From NCBI GenBank assembly GCA_977006965.1, contig OZ345364.1, forward strand, positions 1,860,001 through 1,924,000: a stretch of 64,000 bases of DNA, given 5' to 3'. Each line of letters opens with the position of its first letter. Position 1 is the stretch's first letter. Below, in pieces: positions 32,273 to 44,100 of the stretch. The position numbers and the translations under genes were made by a program. The notes under the pieces were generated by a model. That model was not told the DNA's origin. It ran no database searches and saw nothing but the letters and a program-made list of their open reading frames with translations. Source of the DNA: Phymatolithon calcareum (Eukaryota; Rhodophyta; Florideophyceae; Hapalidiales).

Positions 32273-33337
32273 TGCGTGATTGTGACGCTTGACCTTGGAC
32301 GTCGTCAACAGGTAGAGGTGCGAAGATGATGTTTTTGCTTGATGAAGACAGCAGAAGGCGGGCGTTGCGCAGAGAGTGCGATAATTGTGATGGAAGGATT
32401 GTGCTGTGAGGTTATAATATACTTCCTATGAGCATAGCAATGCAAAGAATCCGAGCATTCTGCCTGTGGTTTTCATCTAACGGAGGGACCGGGCACATGC
32501 TCTTTTTCGCGCCCTCTGCAGCCTTCATATGGCCCCACTCGAACGCTCCTTCTTTAGGCCAAGGCCATTGCAAGTACAGCTTGTAGGTGTCAAGGGCAGT
32601 ATCCCCAAGTGAATTGACACCTTGTAGCCGGCCTTGAAGTGTATGATATTGTTGGAAATAACACTGTAAGGTGCTATCAAGGCAATAAAACTGTCCGCCA
32701 AATTTTTTGTTCAATTATCCCGGAACACTGTCCACTAAGGCGTCGGAGTGCCTCAAAAAGAAACGCCTCTTGTCCAGATTTGACCCAGTTGACTCTTTAA
32801 CTTCGAACAATTCATCTGAAACCTGCCCATATAACAAAGTCGCAGCCCAGTATTGAGTTTTTCAGTGGCGTTCTTCCCAAAGAGGGTGCAACGAAGAGTT
32901 GCAGATTCATAATGTACGTGGTTCACTTGCGCATATATCCCCTTAGAATCAAAACACATAGATTTGCCCAGCCTGTTTCTGACTGACGGGATCCTTGGCT
33001 CAAAACGTCATCCGGTTGTTTGAAAATTGTAGACTCGGAAGTTCATGTCGACCAATTCACGGGCTCAGCGTCGTTCACCCCCAATGAGACGATCGTTTCC
33101 TTAAATGAACTGATAAATTGACACCTTTGCTCTCAATATCTGGACGTGTAGGCCTTGTATTTATACCCTTTCGGTGGGCAAACTACATCTTTCTGGGTAT
33201 CCCTATCAGGGTTACAGTACACATTACGGGAATTACTAGTGTCCACGAAGTTCTTCAAATGCTATGTTTGCAGTAGACTGTGCTCCCGGTTACAGAAAAT
33301 GGTGATCAATATGGTACAATCCTAAGCAGAGAAAGTG
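32273..33337. other. Intergenic, no gene recognised
   Basis: Presumed 5' flank of the C2 gene; weak ORFs only (for example 32714-32412 minus) and no motif. Confidence 0.4.
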
Positions 33338-34012
33338 AAGTTTCTTCTGCTTGTAACGCTATATCACTTTAAGAGATAAGGCAAGTCAGGCTACATGAGA
33401 TTCCTGGATACAAGGCGATACCACCAAAATATGCTAATACTCTGTACACTTCAAAAAGCTTCTGCTTTATTTAGAAAGTCTTACAGCAAGGCCGCCACAG
33501 AAGGTTATGTGAAAAAAAGAGCGTGCTGGAGGTTCTCCTTTGTCCAAACGGCTACAATATCAGCACCTATCTCTATTATATTTCCTATTCCCATATTTCC
33601 CAGAGCCCTGTGCGTCGGGCCGGACCAGGACGTCAACACAGCATCTGCAGACATTTTTGGAAAGGGAGTTACATCAGTGCGACTAAGCCAAAAGATATAT
33701 TCAGCTTGGACCATACTTTTTCAGAAATATTATTTTTCTAAGTTCTGAGCTTACTATAAAACATGATTGATGCCTTAGCCTGTTTAGAAAGCGCGTTCCT
33801 TTCTTTTGGCAGTATTGCTGATTGTCTCAATATTATCATATTTTTGATTAATCTGCTAATTTGCGAGCAGTTAATCCAGCTTATTTCGTGAGCTACTGGC
33901 TGAGGAAGCATATCTCATAGTATCAATACACGGACCCTCCTTTGCTTTTTTGATCAACTCTTTACAGCATACTTGTATGCTGTATAATATGCATGAATAT
34001 GAAAAAACACGT
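33338..34012 (+). repeat. Dispersed repeat R2, copy 1
   Basis: It is about 90% identical by eye to 53604-54298, from TTTCTTCTGCTTGTAA to the terminal palindrome CAGCATAC-TGTATGCTG (33965-33982) and TAATATG. The inverse of its last 270 bp occurs at 50741-50990. It has a degenerate ORF (33395-33748) shared with the other copy (53662-53943), which implies an old coding or transcribed unit of unknown type. The terminal palindrome suggests a mobile element end. Confidence 0.7.
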
Positions 34013-34198
34013 TAAGGACCTACACCCCCATCTTAGATTTTCACTTTTATTTTTTATGAGCTTAGGAATCCGAAAAGCACATTGGACACTTTCTGTTATG
34101 GCAGTACATAATTGGCTAAGCAAAAATAGTCCTCGCGCCGTGGAAACTTTTTCTAGAAATTCTCAGCAGAGGATTCCTTGTAAAATCGGGACAGCTCC

Positions 34199-34240
34199 TT
34201 AACCCTTTCACACCCATTATCTTAGGTCCCTGATGAGGGA
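34199..34240. repeat. piggyBac-like end at TTAA
   Basis: TTAA followed by CCCTTTCACACCC and, 15 bp later, the small hairpin GTCCCTGATGAGGGAC. A closely related end in inverse orientation lies at 43600-43636. TTAA targets and C-C-C-T-T-T termini are typical of piggyBac-type elements. Confidence 0.4.
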
Positions 34241-36112
34241 CATAGGTGGACGATGATCATTGGTTCAGGTATAATTAATCGCTGTCCGAGTGGTCGGCCG
34301 GCAATCCAGATATGATGTTTATTGGCCCTTTCCTTAGTTCCCTCACAAGGGAACGTCCGGGAATGTCTGCAAAACCGCACCGGGGGAGCGCACCAGTGCC
34401 AGAAAACGCTGAAGGCAGTCTGTCGAAAGGTATGAGTGAAATGCAAATTTCTTGATTTGTGAAACGTCAATTTTATCAGTTAAGCTTAGAACATTGTTCT
34501 GAGCCATGCACATAATTTGAAATATGGGCTTTCTGCCGCGCATTGAGTGGTTTGCAATTGCGAGTTGGCAAATGCGTTGTTGCGCAGTGGTATATATTGT
34601 TGACATAGATGCAAAGAGCGTCGATGCAAGTGGGAGTTAGCACGAAGTCCTCTGCGTCTCCCCAACTCTGAGGACATGAGCACACTCTAACAATTAGGAA
34701 TAGCAGGTGTCATTGAGGCGAAGAGCATTTATATAACGTACGTAGTCCCCGGGTTTGTATTACAATCTTCATGGCGGTAAGGAATTAGGGTCCCAGCACT
34801 TGCAGCATACAATTCGGCTTGTGGGCGAGGATCTCAAAATGACGATCGCATTCATCGAGCACGAGCCCACGATCAGGACGAATCGTGCCAGATTCAATTC
34901 ATGGTTTACTGAAAAAGAAGCAATCAATAGATGAAACTGAAAAAGAGTGGGATAACACGACAAATAATGGCTGCCAATACTATAGACAAGGTGCTTCGCA
35001 GACAATATAGCACAAACCTGCATTTAAATGAGCGAAAGATAAGAATACTTAATCATCGGACAAGCACAATACGAGAACACGGACGCAAAAATAGGCGTTC
35101 TGGAAAGAACATACAAGAATGTTCTGCAGCCGTGATAGATGTCGACAGAAGAACTGTATGGTGTCAGAGATTCATAAACCATGAAGATCGATTTAAATTG
35201 TAACAATGAATGAAAAAATGGCGTGTACTCCTCACAAATAAATACTGGCGATCAGATCGGAAACAGAAGCGTGTGCGTTAGTTTCTACGTAGTTTGCAAA
35301 AGCGATAGGGGGCTAGAAGAATAGGTAATATACATACGAGAGCAACAGGGAGCGAGCAGGATAGGTGATCGGAGAAAATACTAACTCGAGTTCCACGCAT
35401 GGGCGATGAGTTCGCAAAACGGAAAATATATTGGCAGCTTTCATCCGGAGATGCACTGTAGAGAGTATGAAAGGGATCGGAAGGGATTTACAGCGATCCT
35501 TGGAGCGATGCGCAAGCTCCATGTAGTGGTGGAAGCCTAGAATCCCTGTAACCGCAGAAGAAGCTATGAAACCTCAGTTTGCAGCCCTCGCACGGTAAGA
35601 GCACTGGATGTATTCGAAACAATAGCGTTTGTGCTAGAATTCACAAGAAGCGACGGGGAAGAATACCAACAGGTGACCGGTGGAAGTATTTAGGGAAGAT
35701 CAACGCTTTGGCGAAGGACGTGCAAAAAGGGAAAAAGCGTTGGAAAGTATCATCAGTTGAGACACCAGTGAGAATACACTCTGCGAAATTAATATAGCCC
35801 CACTTTGGCAAACCGTCAGGGGCACGTGCATGGCGGGAATCGCGTTAAAAGACCGGTGGTCCTTTAATCGTCTACTCCTTGCTCTACGTACTAGCCCAAA
35901 TATGGCTCGCTAGGTTTTTGCTAACTCGCAGTGTACGCCAAAATGTATGATAGCCCCATTTTTTTCCCGCGCAGCAATTTGGCCCCGGAAAAATTTATGC
36001 ATCCGCCAAGCGGAAGTATATGGGATTCATGGCGCGCTCGGCGCCCTGTGGCCTTATTTATATCCATGGCGACGTACCCACGTACGCTGTTCGAGTCACT
36101 CAGCCCCCAACC
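34241..36112. other. No gene recognised
   Basis: At 34332-34350 a second GTTCCCTCACAAGGGAAC hairpin lies near the piggyBac-like end. The rest holds only weak ORFs. The 35750-36060 part is probably the flank of the Tc1 copy, although I could not match terminal inverted repeats. Confidence 0.35.
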
Positions 36113-37097
36113 ATGGGTCGCGGACTGTCTTTGATGTAGGAGGAGGAGGCGGTGATCCGGGCGCTCGACTTCAACGGCTTGAGCAAGAGGGCCATTGCGT
36201 TGCAAGTGAAACGGTCCCGAAAAGCCGTCTCGAACGTTTTGAACAAGCTCTCTGGCCAATCTCGACGGAAAAAGGCGGGGAGGCCCCGAAAGCTGTCTGA
36301 TCAGGATACTCGGGCAGTCATTCGGAAGGCTTGTGCTTCAAGAATGACGGCTCGGCAGCTCCGAGACATGTACGATTTACCCGTCGGAGTGCGTCGCGTG
36401 CAACAAGTACTTAAAGATACTAAGTACTTAGAGTTTAGGCACATGAAACGGGCTCCAAGCCTTACCCCTTGGCAGAAGGATCAGCGTGACGAGTGGGCCC
36501 GCCTTCGTCTTCGCCTTCCCCGCTCGCAGTGGCCCAGGACAATCTTTTCTGATGAGAAGCGATTCTTTTTGGATAGTCCAGACGGTTTTGGGAACTATTG
36601 GGCAGACAAAAGGGTCCCTGAAGAATACTTTTCCCGTCGGCAGCAAGGCTGGGGAGGGGTTATGGTCTGGGGTTGTTTTTCGTGGCGCGGAAGCCCGAAT
36701 TGGTAGTCGTACCCAACACAATGAATGCGCAAAGGTACGTGCAGCTGCTTCAGAATCATCTGGAACCGTTTGCGGAATTGCGCTACAGTGGGGACTGGAG
36801 TTTCCAGCAGGAAAACGCGCCGGCGCACACAGCGAGGTACACAGATGAGTACTTCTTTGAAGCAGGGATCAGCCTTATGGATTGGCCATCGCGTAGTACC
36901 GATCTGAACCCAATAGAGAACCTGTGGGGCATCGTTGCGAGGATTGTCGTCAGTTTGATTACGAGGACGACCTCATCGAAGCGATTCAAGCATCCTGGGA
37001 TCGTATTGGCCTGGAAACGCTGCAGAAGTTGATTGGATCGATGCCGGACCGGTGCATGAAGGTTATCGAGAAGCGCGGTGGGTCTACTGGCTACTGA
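36113..37097 (+). pseudogene. Tc1/mariner transposase (DD34E-type)
   Basis: ATG at 36113 gives MGRGLSLM, then an in-frame TAG, then EEEAVIRALDFNGLSKRAIALQV, the first helix-turn-helix of a Tc1 transposase. KKAGRPRKLSDQDTRAVIRKA, an AT-hook/GRPR-like linker, follows. The catalytic domain has SDEKRFF (first Asp), then after a frameshift near 36700 QQENAPAHTA, where Glu replaces the usual second Asp, and DLNPIENLWG with the final Glu 34 residues later. A further frameshift near 36950 leads to MPDRCMKVIEKRGGSTGY-stop, the standard Tc1 C-terminus. One nonsense and two frameshifts make it inactive. Confidence 0.85.
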
Positions 37098-37549
37098 GCT
37101 TTGTTTTTTGGTGCGATAGGCTGAGAAAGATAAAGGTGGTTCTAACTTACTGCGGACGTAAAAAATGTGCTATTCAAGCAAACTTGATTTCCTGTTTGAC
37201 TCCATGGGGGTTCACTAAATTAGGTTAGTCATTGCGTTGAAAAAGAAGGTTATACATGCAGTGCGACAAAAATAGTGGCGCCAGGAGTCACCATGGCTTC
37301 AAGAGAGAACTCATGCCAAGGTGGGCTATATTAATTTCGGGGAGTGTAGAGCAGGGATCCGTGGGGCGCTGTAGTGACTGTGCGAGCGCTACAGCACGCA
37401 GATCGTCATGGCGTGCGATAAGAGTCCGGTCTGGCTTAAAAAGGGCAGGTCCTTGGCATGAGGCTGATTGTTGAACAACGGCCGGCGGGAAAAGTTATAA
37501 TAGCAAACAATTTTATGAAAATATTGTAATAGAACTGAATCTGTGCAGT

Positions 37550-38060
37550 AAATGAAACATCAAATTACAAGTGTTGTATGGAAAATGTACAGCAAGAACA
37601 TGAGCACTGGGGCCTCACAAAAAGAAGCTATGCATGCATGCATAGCTTCTTTCTGTGAAGCCATGGCTTCTTCTAGTGAAACTCCACATGCATGTATTCA
37701 TGCGTTAATGTCCGTTGTGGATATCAGATATATTGAGGCTTGAAGTTGTTTTTTAAGACAGTACACTGTTTTAGAAATCTGAAAAACAGTCCAGAACTTT
37801 ACACGATATGTATCGTGTACTCCAGAGTGTACAGCCCGACGGTCTGGAGGACAATAGCCATGGTTGCACACGCTTTCAGTAGTGCACACTGTTCTGCAGA
37901 CACATGAATGCATGTGGGATGCATTGGATTTAGATTTACTATCTGTGAATGCTGAAACACTAATGTGCTTCAGCATTCACAGGTAGCCTTCGTGTACACG
38001 TACACACTTTGAATTTATTGCAAGGCATGCTTTGAAATAAATTCAGAGTGCGCACACAAA
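37550..38060. repeat. Hairpin-dense region upstream of 599-aa gene
   Basis: At least five inverted repeats lie in 500 bp: a perfect 32-bp palindrome 37621-37652 (core TATGCATGCATGCATA) extended imperfectly on both sides to about 37603-37670; TACACGATA-TG-TATCGTGTA at about 37800-37819; GTACTCCAGAGTGTAC next to it; a 14-bp-arm hairpin CTGTGAATGCTGAA...TTCAGCATTCACAG at about 37943-37982; and CACTTTGAATTTATT...AATAAATTCAGAGTG at about 38006-38051. The stretch ends about 60 bp before the ATG at 38122. Confidence 0.75.
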
Positions 38061-38121
38061 AGAATCCTGGCCCAATCCCACCTTAACGTCGGCTGCAACA
38101 CGGGGGGAGAATATCAACGTT

Positions 38122-40123
38122 ATGGGCGACCGTCCTCTTGCTGCAGCGCAATCAAGCCAATTACAAGCCACCGTCCAAACGACGCAGCGATTTACACGGG
38201 ACCCCGCAGGTGATACAGGTACTCGGTATTCCGCGTCGAACGTAACAGACGATCGCCACGCAAATAAACCTGTGCATGAAGCGATGCCAAGTTCCCGTTC
38301 AAAAACACCTAGCCCTCAACGATCCGGTGTCACGCTTCCTGGCAGGATGGTAATTTCTCGAGAAGACTTGCTAGCCGCATTCCAAGATGCAAATGCGAGC
38401 TCTTTGACGGTAGACCAACTAGACGGCATCTTGGAGCGTAAAAAAGGCGAACTTCGTGAAGAAGTACAGCGCGAGAAGGGACAACTTGCAAAAGAGATCA
38501 AATTGCTCAAGCAGGTTTCCGATAAAATACATGGAGCTATTGTGCGGTCCGCAATCGAAGCGCAGACCAGGGACATGTGCTTCACATCCAAAAAGCGCAA
38601 AGTTCTCGAGCCCCCGTCCGAAATGGAGAACCTGGACTTGCTGGTGAATCCAGACCTGGGAATGGAAGAACATCTCGTGTTCTTGCTGCTCGTAACTGTA
38701 ACTTCATTTGCTATGCGGCACACCCAGTTTCTGAGTTGGTTGGACAGTGCTACTCGAAGGCGAATGACCCCGCATGCCGACATATTGAAGGGAAGCTCTG
38801 GTCTGGGCGTAATCTACTTTGGGTCTGTCAAACATTTCGGAGTGAAGAAGTACCAGACGCGAGTCGCAGCAATATGGTCCTTAGTTTTGCGGTTTGTATT
38901 GGCGCAGAAGGTCAGTTTCGCAAAGAAGTTTTTGTGCTCTCAGGCGGAAAGCTTTGGAAGAGATCCTGCATTGCATATACCTTTGTGGATTACTACCTTC
39001 GGGAATTACTCGGAGACATACAAGGTTGTGGACACCGTGGTGTCCGTTGAGGAAAACACGGATCGCGCGTTTCTCTTTCCCGCCGCTGGAAATAGTAGTT
39101 CACATCTGTCGCGTGGATCATCCGGAAGTCGGGATCGCCCTGTGAAGCGCGGAAGAGAGTCAGTAGGAATGGATAAGAGTCGCAGAATGGGTCTCACCGG
39201 CGACCACAATCCTCTTCTGGAAAATATGGTTTATGCTGTGCAACAAATGCGATCTTCCTTTATGAGCAGACTAACAACTGGTCGTAATGAAGCAAGGAAA
39301 ATATTGTTCAAGGACCTGTTCTTCCTTGTGGAGAAAATTTCAGAGTTCGATTGCGTTGACACAGCGGCTCAGAGAGGGTTTGAAATCATGTTTCACCCGA
39401 CGGGCGCCCCGTGTGAAGCGGAAGACCCTGCAACCCATCCCTCCGGTGCGTGGAAAATTGCGCTCTCTCACCGTCTTGTAGGAACGGATACTGAACAGGA
39501 GAAGAGCAGAAAACAGCATGAAAATATGGAGAAATTTCGAAATCTACAAGAAGACTTTCCTTTTCTTAGCGTCACGCTGAAGTATCGAAAAGTTGCAACG
39601 AACCCAGAAGATGGCGAGAAGCATTACGTGGGCGATACAATGGAGCTGAGTCTACATAAGGTTGCAGCTGACTGTCTTCATGCGGCGTACAAGCTCACTG
39701 ACTTTCACGATATACTGTCATCATCTGATTTAGCGCTCCGTGGAATTATTGTTCATGCCTTAGGGCTGTATGGTCTTCTTCGTCAATTTTATTGTTTCAG
39801 TTTATTCCCTGTAGAATTCGGCGCTTGGACATGTGTCGTGGAAGCATCTCTCCGAGTCTACGGCAGGAGCAAGTGGTGTTCTGGACGCAGCGGTGACAGT
39901 TATGTATGGCGGTGGAACTAACGTGGAGACGGACAATGAAGAACGGCCATCTCTGCTCGTGGCGTATCGGAACAGTAAGCTGAAGATGACTTGGGATGCA
40001 TATGTAGACGAGAGAGATATGCGAGACATGGAAAGTTGCAACTCCGGGGCGCCGATAAGCGATTCTGCGCTCTTCGTGCGCACCGGGATGGATGATGGTG
40101 GAGATGACATGTTAGAAATAAAT
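38122..40123 (+). CDS. Unidentified large nuclear-type protein
   Basis: An open frame of 599 codons runs 38122-39921. A second frame continues at 39815-40123 with coding-like acidic sequence (VTVMYGGGTNVETDNEERPSLL, YVDERDMRDMES), so the real 3' end probably includes it through an intron or after a frameshift near 39770-39815. I found no GT/AG pair that keeps phase. Residues 1-75 are Ser/Thr/Pro/Gln-rich and disordered-looking. Residues about 100-145 form a Lys/Glu-rich coiled coil (ERKKGELREEVQREKGQLAKEIKLLKQ). TSKKRKVLEPP is a good nuclear localisation signal. A Ser/Arg/Gly-rich linker sits near residue 335 and the last third is globular. No known domain is recognised. It is the longest intact non-transposon frame here. 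Confidence 0.55.
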
Positions 40124-40439
40124 TAACGTTCAGAGATTCAGTCCCACAAGATCGAAATAAGGTATGTTGGATTACATCTTCGATGCCATATACAGGCTAT
40201 ACAGCTGGCAAATCTACAATTATAGGCGTTTTATTCCTTCTTCTCCATCTAGAAAAGGCGTCCTTCATCTTCTCGGAGTCAAGTAGACGTGAGAGACTGA
40301 GTTTCGGTGCAGTGAGAGTAGTGCATGAAGAAATTGCTGCCAATGTGCCACAGCTCGGCTCTGAGGTGCAAAGGTCACAGCGGTAATCACGAAGTAGGCA
40401 CGGATACGTTTTTTCTCCACAGGGGTGCGCGGTTTAATG

Positions 40440-41177
40440 TCAACCTTTAGACCTTAAAGTTGTCGTTCTTTCTCTTATGAAAAGAATCTCTGGTAGCTTG
40501 ATTGCAATAGGAATCTTCCTTGCTCTGCCTTCTTCTTGCTTTGCCCATACCTTAATTACTGCTTCTCTCCTCCTCTTCTTCGTGACAGATCCGTCTGGTG
40601 CTTTCTGAACGGCTTTTCGAAAGTTTTCATAAATCCTAGAGATATTCAATATACTTCGCCGATTCCCTTATGTCCTCATCTTTTCCAGAGAACTCTTCCG
40701 TTTCTTCAAGGCGCTTTTTATATCTTACCGGACTTACTGCAAACCATTCCCTTTGATGCAGTCTCCTCATCTTTGGTATTCCCAGTCGCCACGGAACTCG
40801 CATTCGGTCCAGGCGATGCTCGGCATATTTTCCGAAAAAATTCTTGTATACCCTCTGCAGACTCGATTGCCGAGAGCAATCGATTTTCAGTTAACGCATA
40901 CTCCAAAGTCTGGAATAGTAGCGACATAAAGATCTTGATACATATCTCCGGTTTCAATCCTCGAACATTAACTCCAAGCTCAATTGTAAACGGTCAAGCA
41001 CACGCATACACTCTGCCCTACTCTATCTACCTCAGATTGTTGGTTGGGCGATCTTAATACACGCACATGATGCAGACATAGCACGTTCCACTTTCCAAAC
41101 AACGGTTCAAGAACACGGAGAAGACATGCACATTTTTCTATGATATTTTCCGCAATACTTCGCGCGTGTGAACTCAT
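40440..41177 (-). CDS. Unidentified three-exon gene
   Basis: Exon 1 (41177-41031) begins MSSHARSIAENIIEKCACLL. A 52-bp intron (41030-40979, GTAGAT...TTGAG with a CTTGAC branch-like site) joins in phase to exon 2 (40978-40738: LGVNVRGLKPEICIKIFMSLL, FRKICRASPG). A second intron (40737-40667, GTAAGT...CATAAG) joins in phase to exon 3 (40666-40440: ILNISRIYENFRKAVQKAPDG, KKRRREAVIKVWAKQEEGRARK), ending in TAA/TAG at 40440. The product is about 205 residues, helical, with a basic C-terminal third suggesting nucleic-acid binding or nuclear import. Long overlapping plus-strand frames here (for example 40536-41057) are treated as shadows because two in-phase splice junctions favour the minus strand. 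Confidence 0.45.
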
Positions 41178-44100
41178 TCTAATTTAGGATTTTTCGTGGT
41201 GTTTGTCGAAGTGCGAAAGACCGTTTACTAATGCTACACGTGAAATTCCGGTGCTATACATTCCTTTCTCAATAGTTCGTCAAGTCCTAACAGACACTCG
41301 TGCTAAAAGTCTCAATCGTAATTATCTCGTGCTGATATCATTTGAAAGTGTATATAGCTTTACTATCCTTACGCAAAGCATACAAAATATCATCTTCTAG
41401 AGTTACTCAGAGAAGCTATATAAGAGAAAACTGCAGTCTGCCCTCTAAAGAAGGGCAAGTTGGAATTCAGTCAAAACAGTTCTTCTAGAGCCTGAGAGGC
41501 ACCATATGCCACTTTCTGATCAAGTGTGCGAGGTACCTTGGTGTCAATGCCAGTGGTACCATATCAGCATTCACCGTTTTACTGTTCGTCCGCGTTCTCA
41601 CAACAGCGCGAACTATTTCCCTCGAAATGGGGATATATACTACGATTCAGCATCTAGGACAATGTGATAGATCATTCACCGCGCTGAACAGCACCTTTGC
41701 GGGAAAAAACGTCCTTTACTTTGCTTTGGCGATCTTAGCTGTCGACATCGTTAAAACTTCTAAATTTTTAAAAACGGCCTTGTCCAAATCACGAAGTCGA
41801 TTTTTTACGGCGGTTTTGTACTTGACAACATCAACATAAACAGAGAAAAAAATGTTCCGATTTCGTACATGACGAGCTCGGCATCTTGTTTCTTGAAGCA
41901 ATGCTCAGACATCAGGAACGAAAGAATGGGATCTTTCCAGCTCGATGGCAGCTGGAACGCGACTGGGGAATCCTAAGTCTTCATCCATTCCCTTGCTTCT
42001 TTCAAGTTCCCAATTACGCGGATCTTCGACGACGAAAGATTGTCGACGGGGATGCAATGCATAGGGTCAACCAGCACTGCCTTCACGTGGCATAAGTCGA
42101 AACGAACCGCCATTCCAGCCTCAGAAAGTGTCTCGGCGTCTTTCTGTGTTTCTCACAGAGCAACATCTACCCCGGCAGGTAATTTTGGGCGGCGTCATGC
42201 GCACGCCTGTACAGCCACGTGTACGAAAGTAATCGGTAAAGGACTCTGTTATTGAAAAATTGTATTACTGCGCTTGATACTATACTTATTACAAAGGTAA
42301 TCATGCGCCCCCAGTGATCTTCTCGCGTTTGTCAAGGGCATCGCAACGTCCAATGCATAAGTGTGCGATACGTACGAGCGAAGTACCCCTTGCGCATAGG
42401 TCTCATGCCTCGTGCATGTCTGAGTTCAATTACCATTACTGATCATGACAATATACAACACGTAATGGACATGTACACGAATTCCTCTTGTAGCATTTTG
42501 TTTTGGTATTTTCTTGAAAACGTTAATTTCAACATTTGCATATGACGAAAATTAGCGTTTTTCACGGCGCGAGCTCCCCTGGTGCGACTGTTTTTTGACG
42601 TTGCAGCACTCTGTGACGTCTTCAGCAAAGTACCTTGTGACGAATGTTGTGACCACAGTATGACAGGTCCGGCTCTAGATTCGGCGCCAATTAGTGCAGA
42701 ATGCACATCTACTTCAACCGAAAAACCTCTCATTCATTTGGTAGATGGAAGGAAATGCCTTAACGGACAAGAGCAACTACCGACCGATCTAGATGGTGGG
42801 CCCATCGAATGCGTCCCTCTCTCGTTTTTAGGAAAGACCAGCCCTTCCTACATTTGAGCGCCCGCGCAAAGCGCAATACGACACAACCATGGCTAGCTGT
42901 GGAAATGTTCCTGCCCAAGCAGAAGCGCCGGAGGCCGTTTCAGATCCTGCGAATTCTGCGGTGCGGATAATTGCGATTGGAACTGCTTTCGAGAAGAAAT
43001 CTACATCCACACACAGAGCCTGGGTCGGGCGAACAGCACTGTCCGTAAGGCGCTGTAGAGATTTTTTGTACGATAGCGCTGGGGGCACCTCGGACGTGGC
43101 GTGCGCGTCCAAGTACCGCACTGCGTAACATCTGGGATTCGTCAAATTGCTCCTGAGGAAGATAGTCACAAGTATATGGGTCATAAGGATGAATGATTGG
43201 TATCTTTCTCACCCAGTACTGTATTGGAGAAAGGCTATAATATTCTCGCAGTTCGCAAAAAATTGGGCTTTTGGAAGGTTTGTCTCGCAATATTCTTCGT
43301 CCATTCTTTAGTCATTTCTTCAAACACAATTCGAATCTAGGTCAGCTCCAAAATTGTAATTGATGATTTTCTACTATGAAAGAACTCAGAGCCCCATCTC
43401 GTTTCTCACAAATGTCGTCAACAGAACTCTTCTTAGCACTGAGTGCACGGTTAGGAGCTCGGCGATCAGATTCTTGGATGGTCGGTGGCGCAGAGTGCAT
43501 TACACTTTGCGCAAGGCGTCGTCACGCAGTCATAATATTAGAAGCACTTCATATTGGATATCTGAATGAAACGTGTATAGAATGCATTGATCGGCCCTTA
43601 GTTCCCTCCAGAGGGACTTGAGGGTGAAAGTGTTAAACGCACAGTTTAAGACTACTTTCTGATCCGTTCTTAGCATTTTAAAAACTGTTATGGAGATCTA
43701 AGAACGTATGTTACGAAAAAATCAAAAAAGATAAAAGAAAATGGATGAAATAAGGAGTGTAGAGCACTTTTCGTATGTCTAATCTTGAAAAAGAATAGCC
43801 TACAAAGATGGACAATTATCTCGAAAAGGACACGTTTAATTTCTTATTGCCTATGTCAAACGTTTCGAAGCTTGTAGACTAGTACAGGAACACTGCAAAT
43901 TTGGTAAAATCGAACGTCTAGGTGGCAAAAAAGCTCGCGCCGCAAGACCAAAAGTTTTTCAAAATCGGCAAAAGAACACGCGAAAAATATAGTAAAATTC
44001 ACGTTGCGCCCCGACGAGAAGCTGAAATTGTCCGAAGGAAACACAGTAAGCATTTTTCTGTAATGATTGATTAGAGCTGACCATTGGAACATTTTGCTGA

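Noticed and set aside
31400-32279. Plus-strand ORFs of 94-153 codons
   Set aside because: Antisense to the conserved C2 gene; the paralogue at 49 kb shows the same shadow.
35800-37260. Terminal inverted repeats of the Tc1 copy
   Set aside because: I compared CAGTG- and CCCC-containing stretches on both sides and found no convincing inverted match, so no borders were given.
39766-39815. Intron joining the 599-codon frame to the 3' extension
   Set aside because: GTATGG with either TTTCAG or CTGTAG gives 33- or 47-bp introns that do not restore the downstream frame, so the junction was left open.
40536-41057. 173-codon plus-strand ORF
   Set aside because: Antisense to the three-exon minus-strand model, which has two in-phase introns and better composition.
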